The notes under the pieces: generated by a model
Databases searched by the model: none
Told to the model about the DNA's origin: nothing
What the model saw: the letters and a program-made list of their open reading frames with translations, nothing else
Origin: an uncultured Dorea sp.
Lineage (GTDB): Bacteria; Bacillota; Clostridia; Lachnospirales; Lachnospiraceae
Reading direction: 5' to 3'
Length of the DNA stretch: 64,000 nucleotides
NCBI GenBank assembly: GCA_910584095.1
Contig: CAJTYU010000017.1
Span: 1 to 64,000, forward strand
Shown: positions 9,346 to 17,163 of the stretch, piece by piece
Position numbering within the stretch: the first letter of the stretch is position 1
How the letters are laid out: every line of letters begins with the position of its first letter
Position numbers and translations under genes: made by a program

Positions 9346-10842
9346 ATGATAGAATCAAATTATTGGAAAGAAGGTTCAAAACATCAATGGGTGTATTATG
9401 CAAAAGATAATAGCTCATTAGAAGGACTTTCTGATAAAATTAATCCGGACGAACTGTTATGTTCATCTGAGAACGAGCTAATAAATCTTGGCATTAGAAG
9501 AATAAACGGTCGACTATACTCTGGAAACTATGTGGGTGTTTGCCGACTAAAAGGGTTATCTGGAAAAGGTTTGATTACAAATGACGGGAGGGAAGTGATT
9601 CTTAAAGTCGAACCACGTTTCCCGATATCTGTTGTAGAGATGCTGAATGCACTCCGTGATGATGATGAATTTGAACATTATTTAGCACCGCAAACGAATA
9701 GATTAAATGATGCAAGTCGGGAAATTGAAGACCTTAGAGATAATGAACTGTTTCATTTCTTTGACGAGGAAGATTCCATATTCCTGCAAGATGATATAGC
9801 TAAAGAGAGTAGTATCATCACTGCCAGTGTTTATATTACGATGCTTAAAGCACTCTGTAGTCGGCCTCTTATGGGAAGGATGGTACGGAATGAAGAAAAC
9901 CTCGTAGGAAAAGCAAAGGGGAAAATTGTATTCAGCAAAAACATTAGAGTTAATACTCTTAAAGGACGTGATGATCGAATTTATTGCAGATATCTGCAAT
10001 ACTCAGAAGATATTCTAGAAAACAGGGTTTTGAGAGCCGCTTTGCACAAGGCTGAATTGTTTTTGAATCAGTATTTTGGTTCCGCAACCGGAGATAAAAA
10101 TTCTTTCAGAGAAATGATTTCTTATAGCAGGAAAGCACTATCTCATGTTTCTTATGCAAAAATATCCAGACTGGATTTGAACAAGATAAAAACGACAGGT
10201 GTATATGTTTACTATAAGCCAGTAATTAACGCAGCTAAAATGGTTCTCAACGAGATTACGATTGAGGCGAATGGCGGCTCAGCTGTAACAAGCTATGTAA
10301 TTCCATATGCTATATCTATGAATAAACTGTTCGAGATGTATGTAAGAGCATATTTTAAACGAGCAGGTGTACTTTCATACAACTCCAAGGAGACCGGAAT
10401 AAGAATATCACAATATGATAATAAGACAGCGGTGCTTAAAGAAAAGAACAAGACCTATGCGAATTATATTGGAGGTAACATTAAACCGGATATTGTTATA
10501 TACGATATTGAGAAGAATAATTATGTTGTATTTGATGTAAAATATAAAGATTCTACGAGTTTACGATATGCCAGACCTGATAGAATGCAGATCTTGGCAT
10601 ATGGTTTAATGTTAGGCTGCAATAATGTAGGGAATATATTCCCTACGCAAGATGGGACGAACAACGTTTATTATAAACGGAATGAAATCAACAGTAACGA
10701 GTCCCGTACGCGCTATTATAACCAATTAGAAGTAGCAATTGATCCTAATTGGAAATTTGAGATAATACGTAAAGGTGATGAAAGGAAAACAGGAGTAATG
10801 GAGTATCTTAAAAGATTGCTTGCTATGCAGCAGGAAAAGTAG
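9346..10842 (+). CDS. McrC/LlaJI-like restriction nuclease subunit
   Basis: A 498-residue protein taken from ATG 9346, which has GGTGAGG at six to seven bases; a GTG at 9334 directly after the previous stop is the alternative. The N-terminal half resembles the McrC-type partner domain. The C-terminal part has a PD-(D/E)XK nuclease pattern: KPD with Asp382, then VVFDVKYKD with Asp397 and Lys399. In McrBC, McrC binds the GTPase ring and cuts DNA. Here, with two methylases in the same operon, cutting is expected at unmethylated sites (type II-like logic) instead of methylated ones; this is inferred from LlaJI and BsuMI. Confidence 0.8.
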   Translation: MIESNYWKEGSKHQWVYYAKDNSSLEGLSDKINPDELLCSSENELINLGIRRINGRLYSGNYVGVCRLKGLSGKGLITNDGREVILKVEPRFPISVVEMLNALRDDDEFEHYLAPQTNRLNDASREIEDLRDNELFHFFDEEDSIFLQDDIAKESSIITASVYITMLKALCSRPLMGRMVRNEENLVGKAKGKIVFSKNIRVNTLKGRDDRIYCRYLQYSEDILENRVLRAALHKAELFLNQYFGSATGDKNSFREMISYSRKALSHVSYAKISRLDLNKIKTTGVYVYYKPVINAAKMVLNEITIEANGGSAVTSYVIPYAISMNKLFEMYVRAYFKRAGVLSYNSKETGIRISQYDNKTAVLKEKNKTYANYIGGNIKPDIVIYDIEKNNYVVFDVKYKDSTSLRYARPDRMQILAYGLMLGCNNVGNIFPTQDGTNNVYYKRNEINSNESRTRYYNQLEVAIDPNWKFEIIRKGDERKTGVMEYLKRLLAMQQEK

Positions 10843-10933
10843 AAACGCTGTATTTTGAAATGGAGAAAGGGTAATTTGGAGATATTGAAAATATCAAATC
10901 GCTCATGCCTTTTTTGCAGGAGGATTTAGGATA

Positions 10934-11218
10934 ATGCAGAATGAGAAGAATAAAACCAGTGATTTGAAGAAGATACCGGGTGTGGGAGAAAATATGGAGC
11001 GGCATCTGAAAAATATTGGAATCCACTGCATTTCAGACTTAAGGGGAAAAGACCCGGAAGAATTGTATTGTTTGGATTGTATAAAAAAGGGATTCCAGGA
11101 TGACAGGTGTGTGCTGTATGTATTTCGCTGCGCAGTATATTTTGCAGAACATGAGCAGCATGAACCGGAGAAATTGAAATGGTGGTATTGGAAGGATAAG
11201 GATTATCCGGAAAGCTGA
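10934..11218 (+). CDS. Helix-hairpin-helix protein of the Cdd1 (pathogenicity locus) family
   Basis: A 94-residue basic protein. Residues 10-45 hold a helix-hairpin-helix: DLKKIPGVGENMERHLKNIG, the glycine-rich turn IPGVGE being the DNA-backbone contact in such motifs. The rest (CLDCIKKG, YVFRCAVYFA, KWWYWKD) matches the small Cdd1-like proteins often annotated as mitomycin-resistance or pathogenicity-locus proteins, whose role is not settled. It stands alone 91 bases after the restriction operon, with GGAGGATTTAGG ahead of its start. Confidence 0.7.
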   Translation: MQNEKNKTSDLKKIPGVGENMERHLKNIGIHCISDLRGKDPEELYCLDCIKKGFQDDRCVLYVFRCAVYFAEHEQHEPEKLKWWYWKDKDYPES

Positions 11219-11372
11219 AAGTTATGATAGTATAAATATATGTTAAGTAAGGAATTACTAAGTAGGAAAAGTAATGGGATAAAAAGTGCATACTTCATGG
11301 CAAAAGTGAGAACCACAGGACGAAAGCAGCAGAGACAGCAGATATTTTATAATCAGAAAGGACTTATGTTAG

Positions 11373-11672
11373 GTGATAAGAACAGTGAATCACAAGGTAT
11401 ATGAATATGAATCCCTGCTTTACGCGGCAGGCGAAACAGGCGGCGCTTATATTATTTTTCCCTATGATATCAGGAAAGAATTCGGACGGGGGCGGGTTAA
11501 AGTACACGCCACATTTGACGGAGAAGAATATGACGGCAGTATTGTGAATATGGGTGTAAAAAATGCGGACGGGAGTATCTGTTATATAATAGGCGTACGA
11601 AAAGAGATACGTTCCCGGATCGGGAAGCAGCCGGGCGACAGCGTAAGGGTAACAGTGAGAGAACGGGAATAA
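11373..11672 (+). CDS. DUF1905 domain protein
   Basis: A 99-residue protein that fits the DUF1905 fold from end to end: an opening YEYESLLY strand, GGAYIIFPYDIRKEFG, VKVHATFDGEEYDGSIVNMG and a closing GVRKEIRSRIGKQPGDSVRV, which looks like a small beta-barrel of the AbrB-like kind. Function is unknown; related domains occur fused to YdeI-type proteins. The start is a GTG at 11373, with AAAGGA ten bases upstream; a GTG at 11385 is possible. It lies alone between two defence-related genes. Confidence 0.7.
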   Translation: MIRTVNHKVYEYESLLYAAGETGGAYIIFPYDIRKEFGRGRVKVHATFDGEEYDGSIVNMGVKNADGSICYIIGVRKEIRSRIGKQPGDSVRVTVRERE

Positions 11673-11790
11673 AAAGAGCGGGAAGATAGTATAAAAAAGT
11701 TGACAGACGGCTGAGGATTGGAGAATTGACGGGCAGTTTGCTGGAATAAGCTCTTTATAACAAAAGAATAATTTATGCGGGAGGGGTACT

Positions 11791-12570
11791 ATGGCAGAAA
11801 GAAAAATAAAGGTGTCGGGTGATTTGACATCTGATGATAAGTTTAAACAAGAAATGGAGAAAATCAGGGATAAGGGTTATATTAAATCACACCGTTTTGG
11901 TAATACTGGGATTGGGAAAACCCTTGAAGATGAATTAGGCGTTGAGGAAAATTCAATTCAAGCTTCAGATATTGGAGATGTCGAATTAAAAGCAAATAGA
12001 ATAGGCTCCAATAGTAAAATTACCTTATTTACAAAATCTCCGAATAAAAGAGGCGTTAATAATAAGGTACTAAGGAAAAAGTATGGATATAAAACCGATG
12101 AATCAAGAGAGCTTAATGCGGATATTCAAGTTTTACATACGTCGGTAAACGGCGGCGGTTTTAATACTTTAAATGGGAAGCCATTTATGAAGCTTACTTC
12201 AAAAGAAGATCGAATATATCTGGAGCACGCAAAAGACGGAATCCTTGAAGAAGTATGTTGGGATAAAGAACAATTGAAAAAAGCCTTCCAAAAAAAATAT
12301 CCCGCAAATAAGATGTATCATGTTCAAGCGGAGAGTAAGATGGAAGACGGTAAAGAGTTTTTTCGCTATACAGAAGCTTACAGCTTAGAAAATTTTAGCG
12401 CTGATAAAATGATAGACGAATTAATTTCTGGAGAATTAGAGATGGACATAAGATTGGGCGTATATGCCTCAGGGAAGAAGAAAGGAAAAGCTCATGATAA
12501 CGGCACCGCCATTAGAGTATCTCCCAATAAACTTGACGATTGCTTTGATATAAAAAAGCAGCTTTTGTGA
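11791..12570 (+). CDS. MvaI/BcnI-family restriction endonuclease
   Basis: A 259-residue protein. The N-terminal third reads FGNTGIGKTLEDELGVEEN, then DIGDVELKANR and SKITLFTKSP, the conserved block of the MvaI/BcnI nuclease family. The catalytic triad expected from MvaI (Asp, then +5 Glu, then +2 Lys) is present as Asp60, Glu65 and Lys67. Known members are monomers of a MutH-like fold that cut CCWGG or CCSGG one strand at a time. No methylase adjoins it: the two C5 methylases lie 5-7 kb upstream. It may be a further subunit of that system or a solitary nuclease. Ribosome site GGGAGGGG precedes the ATG by eight bases. Confidence 0.8.
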   Translation: MAERKIKVSGDLTSDDKFKQEMEKIRDKGYIKSHRFGNTGIGKTLEDELGVEENSIQASDIGDVELKANRIGSNSKITLFTKSPNKRGVNNKVLRKKYGYKTDESRELNADIQVLHTSVNGGGFNTLNGKPFMKLTSKEDRIYLEHAKDGILEEVCWDKEQLKKAFQKKYPANKMYHVQAESKMEDGKEFFRYTEAYSLENFSADKMIDELISGELEMDIRLGVYASGKKKGKAHDNGTAIRVSPNKLDDCFDIKKQLL

Positions 12571-12617
12571 AAAAGCAATTACGTATACTAAGGAAAATCA
12601 GATAGGAAGTGGCAGCA

Positions 12618-12980
12618 ATGACCCGTCGGCAGGTATTTGAGTATGTGAAAATAAAATATGGCACGGAGCCGGATTATCCATGGCTTGACGATAACGCTGT
12701 TCTGCGTCACGGGGATAACAAGAAGTGGTACGGCCTCGTCATGAAGGTCGGGCGCGGCAAACTGGGGCTTTCCGGCGACGGCGCGGCGGATGTGATTAAT
12801 GTGAAATGTGATCCGGCGATGGGGAGCTTTTTACGGCAGAAGAATGGCTTCCATCCGGCGTATCACATGAACAAGGAAAAATGGCTTACCATCCGGCTTG
12901 ACGGCAGCGTGCCGGATGAGGAGATTAAGAACTTGATTGATTTGAGCTATGAGATGACAGCGGCAAAGAAAAGATCATGA
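12618..12980 (+). CDS. MmcQ/YjbR family DNA-binding-like protein
   Basis: A 120-residue protein of the MmcQ/YjbR family (CyaY-like fold): MTRRQVFEYVKIKYGTEPDY at the start, WYGLVMKV, VINVKCDP, then HPAYHMNKEKWLTIRLDG and the closing helix VPDEEIKNLIDLSYEM. Members are small cytoplasmic proteins of unknown role. ATG 12618 is preferred because AGGAAG lies eight bases upstream, while the GTG at 12609 is part of that site. Codon use returns here to the GC-richer style of the housekeeping block, so this gene probably marks the right border of the island. Confidence 0.8.
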   Translation: MTRRQVFEYVKIKYGTEPDYPWLDDNAVLRHGDNKKWYGLVMKVGRGKLGLSGDGAADVINVKCDPAMGSFLRQKNGFHPAYHMNKEKWLTIRLDGSVPDEEIKNLIDLSYEMTAAKKRS

Positions 12981-13032
12981 CGGGAAGCCGCGGCGGCGCG
13001 GCCGGTTGGAAATTCTTTTGCCTAAAAAATAC

Positions 13033-13061
13033 TTCCCAAAAAGATATAAGTATGCTATACT
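13033..13061 (+). promoter_or_regulatory. Predicted promoter of scfA
   Basis: TTCCCA (13033-13038), a 17-base spacer and TATACT (13056-13061) preceded by TGC give an extended -10 promoter 115 bases before the SCIFF peptide gene. The leader between them shows no riboswitch that I recognise. Confidence 0.6.
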
Positions 13062-13175
13062 GTGAACGTCAGCGGGCGTCAAGTGTTTTCCGGGATAGAA
13101 CCGCTGAGATGAGGATGCTGTATAAGCGGCATTTATGAAACGAAACAGGATTATTATTTTAGGAGGGTGTTTAGA

Positions 13176-13319
13176 ATGAAGCACGTAAAGACATTAAATA
13201 CACAGACACTGAACAATACATTGAAGAAGGGCGGATGCGGCGAATGCCAGACCTCGTGCCAGTCAGCCTGCAAGACTTCCTGCACAGTGGGAAATCAGGT
13301 GTGCGAGCAGAAGAAATAA
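13176..13319 (+). CDS. scfA: SCIFF ribosomal peptide precursor (six cysteines in forty-five)
   Basis: A 47-residue peptide too short for many gene finders. It begins MKHVKTLNTQTLNNTLKKGG and has six cysteines, five of them in the pattern C-x2-C-x3-C-x3-C-x3-C and one near the end (VCEQKK). AGGAGGG precedes the ATG by six bases. SCIFF peptides are near-universal in Clostridia and are modified by the adjacent radical SAM enzyme, which forms Cys-to-Thr thioether bonds. Cys-Lys-Thr-Ser-Cys followed by Thr fits the reported crosslink region. The natural function of the product is unknown. Confidence 0.93.
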   Translation: MKHVKTLNTQTLNNTLKKGGCGECQTSCQSACKTSCTVGNQVCEQKK

Positions 13320-13343
13320 TACTTGTATGAAAGAATTGCTCTT

Positions 13344-13377
13344 AAGCAGCGGCTTATGATGGCCGCTGTTTATTTCT
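13344..13377 (+). terminator. Intrinsic terminator/attenuator between scfA and scfB
   Basis: CAGCGGC (13347-13353) pairs with GCCGCTG (13362-13368) and flanking A/T pairs extend it; a T-rich tract follows. Placed between peptide and maturase genes it would make the peptide mRNA more abundant than the enzyme mRNA. Confidence 0.65.
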
Positions 13378-13424
13378 GCTTCTGCAGGTTATACGAAATT
13401 GTGAGATAGAAAGGGGTACGGACA

Positions 13425-14813
13425 TTGATTCATCAGTACCAGAATAATGGGTATCGGATTGTTCTTGATGTTTACAGCGGCGCGGTTCATGTGATGGATG
13501 AACTTTGTTATGATGTGACAGAAAAGCTGAACGAACAGAATGAGAACCATACGGTAGATACGCTGCGCGCATCGGAAACAATGAAGCAGATTACCGATAC
13601 GCTTGGCGGTAAATATACGGAGGCGGAGCTTCGTGATGCGCTGGAAGATATCATAGAGCTTACAGCGGGCGGGACGCTTTTTGTGCCGGATACATATGAA
13701 CCTCTGATCGGTGCAGTGAAGCAGAGGAAAACGGTGGTAAAGGCTATGTGCCTTCACATTGCCCATGACTGTAACCTTGCCTGCAGATACTGTTTTGCAG
13801 AAGAGGGCGAATATCACGGGCGGAGGGCGCTTATGAGCTTTGAAGCCGGGAAGAAAGCGCTGGATTTCCTGATTCATAATTCCGGCGGCAGGCGGAATCT
13901 TGAGGTGGATTTTTTCGGGGGCGAACCATTGATGAATTGGCAGGTCGTGAAGGAACTTGTGGCATACGGAAGAGAACAGGAGAAGCTTCATGATAAACAT
14001 TTCCGGTTTACAGTTACTACCAACGGCGTGCTGCTGAACGATGAGATACAGGAATTTGTGAATAAAGAAATGGACAATGTTGTTCTTTCTCTGGACGGCA
14101 GGAAGGAGATTAATGATAAGATGCGGCCCTTCCGCAATGGTAAGGGAAGCTATGATTTGATTGTGCCGAAGTTTCAGAAGCTTGCGGACAGCAGGAATCA
14201 GGAGCGGTATTACATTCGAGGAACATTTACAAGAAATAATCTGGATTTTTCCAAAGACATTCTGCATTTTGCAGATCTGGGATTCAAGCAGATGTCCATA
14301 GAACCGGTAGTGGGGGATGAGACAGACCCTTATGCGATCCGAGAAGAGGATCTGCCGCAGATTATGGAAGAGTATGATAAGCTTGCAAAGATTATGGTTG
14401 AGAGGGAAAAGCAAGGAAAAGGTTTCAACTTTTTCCATTTTATGATAGACTTAGAAGGCGGGCCATGCATTTCGAAGCGTCTGTCAGGCTGCGGTTCAGG
14501 GACGGAATATCTGTCTGTGACGCCGTGGGGGGATTTATATCCGTGCCATCAGTTCGTAGGGCAGGAAGAATTTCTCATGGGAAATGTAGACGAGGGAATT
14601 ACGAAGCCGGAGATTGCAGATGAATTTCGAGGCTGCAGTGTATATTCCAAAGAGAAATGTAAGGCGTGTTTCGCTAAATTTTATTGCAGCGGCGGCTGTA
14701 TGGCGAATGCATATAATTTCCACGGTACGATTCACGACGCGTATGATATAGGGTGCGAGATGCAGAGGAAGCGCGTGGAATGTGCGATTATGATAAAAGC
14801 GGCGCTGTCATAG
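13425..14813 (+). CDS. scfB: SCIFF maturase, radical SAM/SPASM thioether-forming enzyme
   Basis: A 462-residue radical SAM enzyme that modifies the SCIFF peptide encoded just upstream. The N-terminal 100 residues hold a RiPP-recognition-like domain. The SAM-cluster motif is C116-x3-C120-x2-C123 (CNLACRYC), followed by the family's FFGGEPL. The C-terminal SPASM domain binds auxiliary iron-sulfur clusters: CGSGTEYLSVTPWGDLYPCH, then CSVYSKEKCKACFAKFYCSG, and a late GCEMQRK. The start is a TTG at 13425 after AAAGGGG; no in-frame ATG fits. Neighbouring scfA and downstream secDF repeat the standard clostridial arrangement. Confidence 0.93.
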   Translation: MIHQYQNNGYRIVLDVYSGAVHVMDELCYDVTEKLNEQNENHTVDTLRASETMKQITDTLGGKYTEAELRDALEDIIELTAGGTLFVPDTYEPLIGAVKQRKTVVKAMCLHIAHDCNLACRYCFAEEGEYHGRRALMSFEAGKKALDFLIHNSGGRRNLEVDFFGGEPLMNWQVVKELVAYGREQEKLHDKHFRFTVTTNGVLLNDEIQEFVNKEMDNVVLSLDGRKEINDKMRPFRNGKGSYDLIVPKFQKLADSRNQERYYIRGTFTRNNLDFSKDILHFADLGFKQMSIEPVVGDETDPYAIREEDLPQIMEEYDKLAKIMVEREKQGKGFNFFHFMIDLEGGPCISKRLSGCGSGTEYLSVTPWGDLYPCHQFVGQEEFLMGNVDEGITKPEIADEFRGCSVYSKEKCKACFAKFYCSGGCMANAYNFHGTIHDAYDIGCEMQRKRVECAIMIKAALS

Positions 14814-14883
14814 CGCGGCCATGGAACATATTTCGCTGTTTAGATTTATGAAGAGCAGATAGAAACAGAAAGGGATGTAAGAG

Positions 14884-17061
14884 ATGAACAAGTCAAAAGG
14901 TATTATCAGCCTGATTGTTACGGCGGCATTGATTGCTTTGCTTGGATTTACAACAATTGTGGGATTTGGCAAGGGGCATATCGGAGCGGCGGAGAATATC
15001 ACGCTAGGGCTTGATCTGGCGGGCGGCGTCAGCATCACATATCAGGTGACGGACAAGAGTCCTTCCAGCGAGGAGATGAGCGATACCATCTATAAGCTGC
15101 AGAAGCGTGTAGAGCAGTATAGTACGGAAGCTACCGTTTATCAGGAAGGCGACGACCGGATCAATATTGAGATTCCGGGAGTAACAGACGCGAATACGAT
15201 TCTGAACGAGCTGGGAAAGCCAGGTTCGCTGGAATTTGTCGATCCCAATGGGGAAACTGTTATTACCGGCGCCGATGTACAGACGGCAACGGCGAAGTCC
15301 GGACAGGACGACATGAATAATACAGAGTACAGTGTAGAATTGACTCTGAATGAAGAGGGTAAGAAAAAATTTGCCGATGCAACTACGGAGTTTGTAGGGC
15401 AGATTATTGAGATTGTATACGATGGAGAGACCATCAGTGATCCGCAGGTAAAGAGTCCCATTACTGGAGGAACGGCATATATTACCGGAAACTTTACCTT
15501 TGAAGAGGCCGAGAATCTGGCTTCCACCATCCGTATCGGAGGTCTGAAGCTGGAGCTTGAGGAACTGCGTTCTAATGTAGTGGGGGCGCAGCTTGGCGAG
15601 AAGGCGATCAGCACCAGTGTAAAAGCGGGCGCTATCGGCTTTGCGGTTGTGTTCCTGTTTATGATATGGGCGTACCTGCTTCCCGGATTTGCATCCAGCC
15701 TTGCACTGTTGATTTACACAGGTCTGGTGTTTGTAATTCTGAATGCGTTTGAGGTTACTCTGACGCTGCCGGGTCTTGCCGGTATTATCTTAAGTATCGG
15801 TATGGCGGTAGACGCTAATGTAATTATCTTTGCCCGTGTAAGGGAAGAGATGACCAAAGGGAAGAGTGTGAGAAATTCTCTTAAGACAGGATTTCAAAAG
15901 GCTATGTCCGCAATTGTGGACGGTAATGTAACTACGCTGATTGCAGCTGCAGTTTTGTGGCTGAGGGGTTCCGGAAGTGTGAAGGGATTTGCACAGACGC
16001 TTGCCATTGGTATTATCGTGTCCATGTTTACGGCTCTGGTAGTGACGCGTTTGATTGTATATGCGTTCTATGCGGTTGGTTTGAAGAAGGAAAGACTGTA
16101 TTACAAACCGAAGCCGGAACGTCAGCCGATTGATTTTCTTGGAAAGAAGAAGGTATTTTTCGTTATTTCTCTTGTCTTGATTATCGGCGGTTTCGCAGTA
16201 ATGGGAGCCGGAGCGGCAGGCGGAAGAGGCGCGTTCTCATACAGTCTGGAATTTGAAGGCGGTACTTCTACTACGGCAGAGTTTGACAAGGATTATACAA
16301 TAGATGAGATTGATGCAGAGATTGTTCCGATTGTGGAGGATGTGACCGGGGATGCCAATGTACAGACACAGAAGGTTGCTGGAAGTAAGCAGGTGATCAT
16401 TAAGACTAAAACGCTGGATCTGGATACACGTGAAGCATTGAATCAGGCGCTCGAAGAAAACTTTGGAGTAGATGCGTCTACGATTACTGCGGAGAATATC
16501 AGCTCTACCATCAGCAGTGAGATGAGAAAGGATGCAATTGTTGCAGTGATTGCCGCTACAATTTGTATGCTGATCTACATCTGGTTCCGGTTTAAGGACA
16601 TCCGGTTCGCGGCAAGTGCGGTTACGGCGCTGCTTCACGACGTACTGGTGGTTCTTGCATTCTATGCGGTTTCAAGGATTTCCGTGGGAAATACATTTAT
16701 CGCCTGTATGCTGACTATCGTAGGTTATTCTATTAATGCGACGATTGTTATCTTTGACCGTATCCGTGAGGAGCTGCGGCTGAAGACGAAAGCGGCTAAT
16801 CTTGCCGAGGTTGTAAATAAGAGTATTACACAGACACTTACCAGAAGTATTTATACGTCTTTGACCACTTTTATCATGGTACTGTTCCTGTTCATTATGG
16901 GAGTAAGTTCCATGAGAGAGTTTGCGCTGCCTTTAATGGCTGGTATTCTGGTGGGCGCGTATTCTTCCGTATGCATTACAGGAGCGCTGTGGTATATCAT
17001 GAAAGAGAAGCTTGGCGGCGAGAAGACGCCTGAGAAAGTTTCTGCTAAAAAGAAAAAATAA
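14884..17061 (+). CDS. secDF: Fused protein translocase subunit SecDF
   Basis: A 725-residue membrane protein in which SecD and SecF are joined. SecD: first helix at 7-27, periplasmic-side motif LGLDLAGGVSITYQV near 42, the P1 region, then helices from about 245 to 400 with LSIGMAVDANVIIFARVREE. SecF: helix near 425, SLEFEGGTSTTAEF near 455, and helices from about 555 to 705 with VGYSINATIVIFDRIREE. The paired Asp/Arg helix motifs are those of the RND proton-driven motor. It uses the proton or sodium gradient to help SecYEG finish export. AGAAAGGGATG lies ahead of the ATG. A hairpin terminator follows. Confidence 0.95.
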   Translation: MNKSKGIISLIVTAALIALLGFTTIVGFGKGHIGAAENITLGLDLAGGVSITYQVTDKSPSSEEMSDTIYKLQKRVEQYSTEATVYQEGDDRINIEIPGVTDANTILNELGKPGSLEFVDPNGETVITGADVQTATAKSGQDDMNNTEYSVELTLNEEGKKKFADATTEFVGQIIEIVYDGETISDPQVKSPITGGTAYITGNFTFEEAENLASTIRIGGLKLELEELRSNVVGAQLGEKAISTSVKAGAIGFAVVFLFMIWAYLLPGFASSLALLIYTGLVFVILNAFEVTLTLPGLAGIILSIGMAVDANVIIFARVREEMTKGKSVRNSLKTGFQKAMSAIVDGNVTTLIAAAVLWLRGSGSVKGFAQTLAIGIIVSMFTALVVTRLIVYAFYAVGLKKERLYYKPKPERQPIDFLGKKKVFFVISLVLIIGGFAVMGAGAAGGRGAFSYSLEFEGGTSTTAEFDKDYTIDEIDAEIVPIVEDVTGDANVQTQKVAGSKQVIIKTKTLDLDTREALNQALEENFGVDASTITAENISSTISSEMRKDAIVAVIAATICMLIYIWFRFKDIRFAASAVTALLHDVLVVLAFYAVSRISVGNTFIACMLTIVGYSINATIVIFDRIREELRLKTKAANLAEVVNKSITQTLTRSIYTSLTTFIMVLFLFIMGVSSMREFALPLMAGILVGAYSSVCITGALWYIMKEKLGGEKTPEKVSAKKKK

Positions 17062-17111
17062 TCGGATCCTGCGGTGAAGCCGAAAGCGTAACTGCAGAGA
17101 ACAGGATGTGG

Positions 17112-17145
17112 ACAGCCATGCCGGAAAAAAGGTATGGCTGTTTTC
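17112..17145 (+). terminator. Intrinsic terminator after secDF
   Basis: ACAGCCATGCC (17112-17122) pairs with GGTATGGCTGT (17131-17141), with one G-T pair, and is followed by TTTTC. It ends only 18 bases before the recJ start, so recJ is read either by read-through or from a promoter I cannot see. Confidence 0.75.
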
Positions 17146-17163
17146 TCATTAGGAGAAGGAAAG

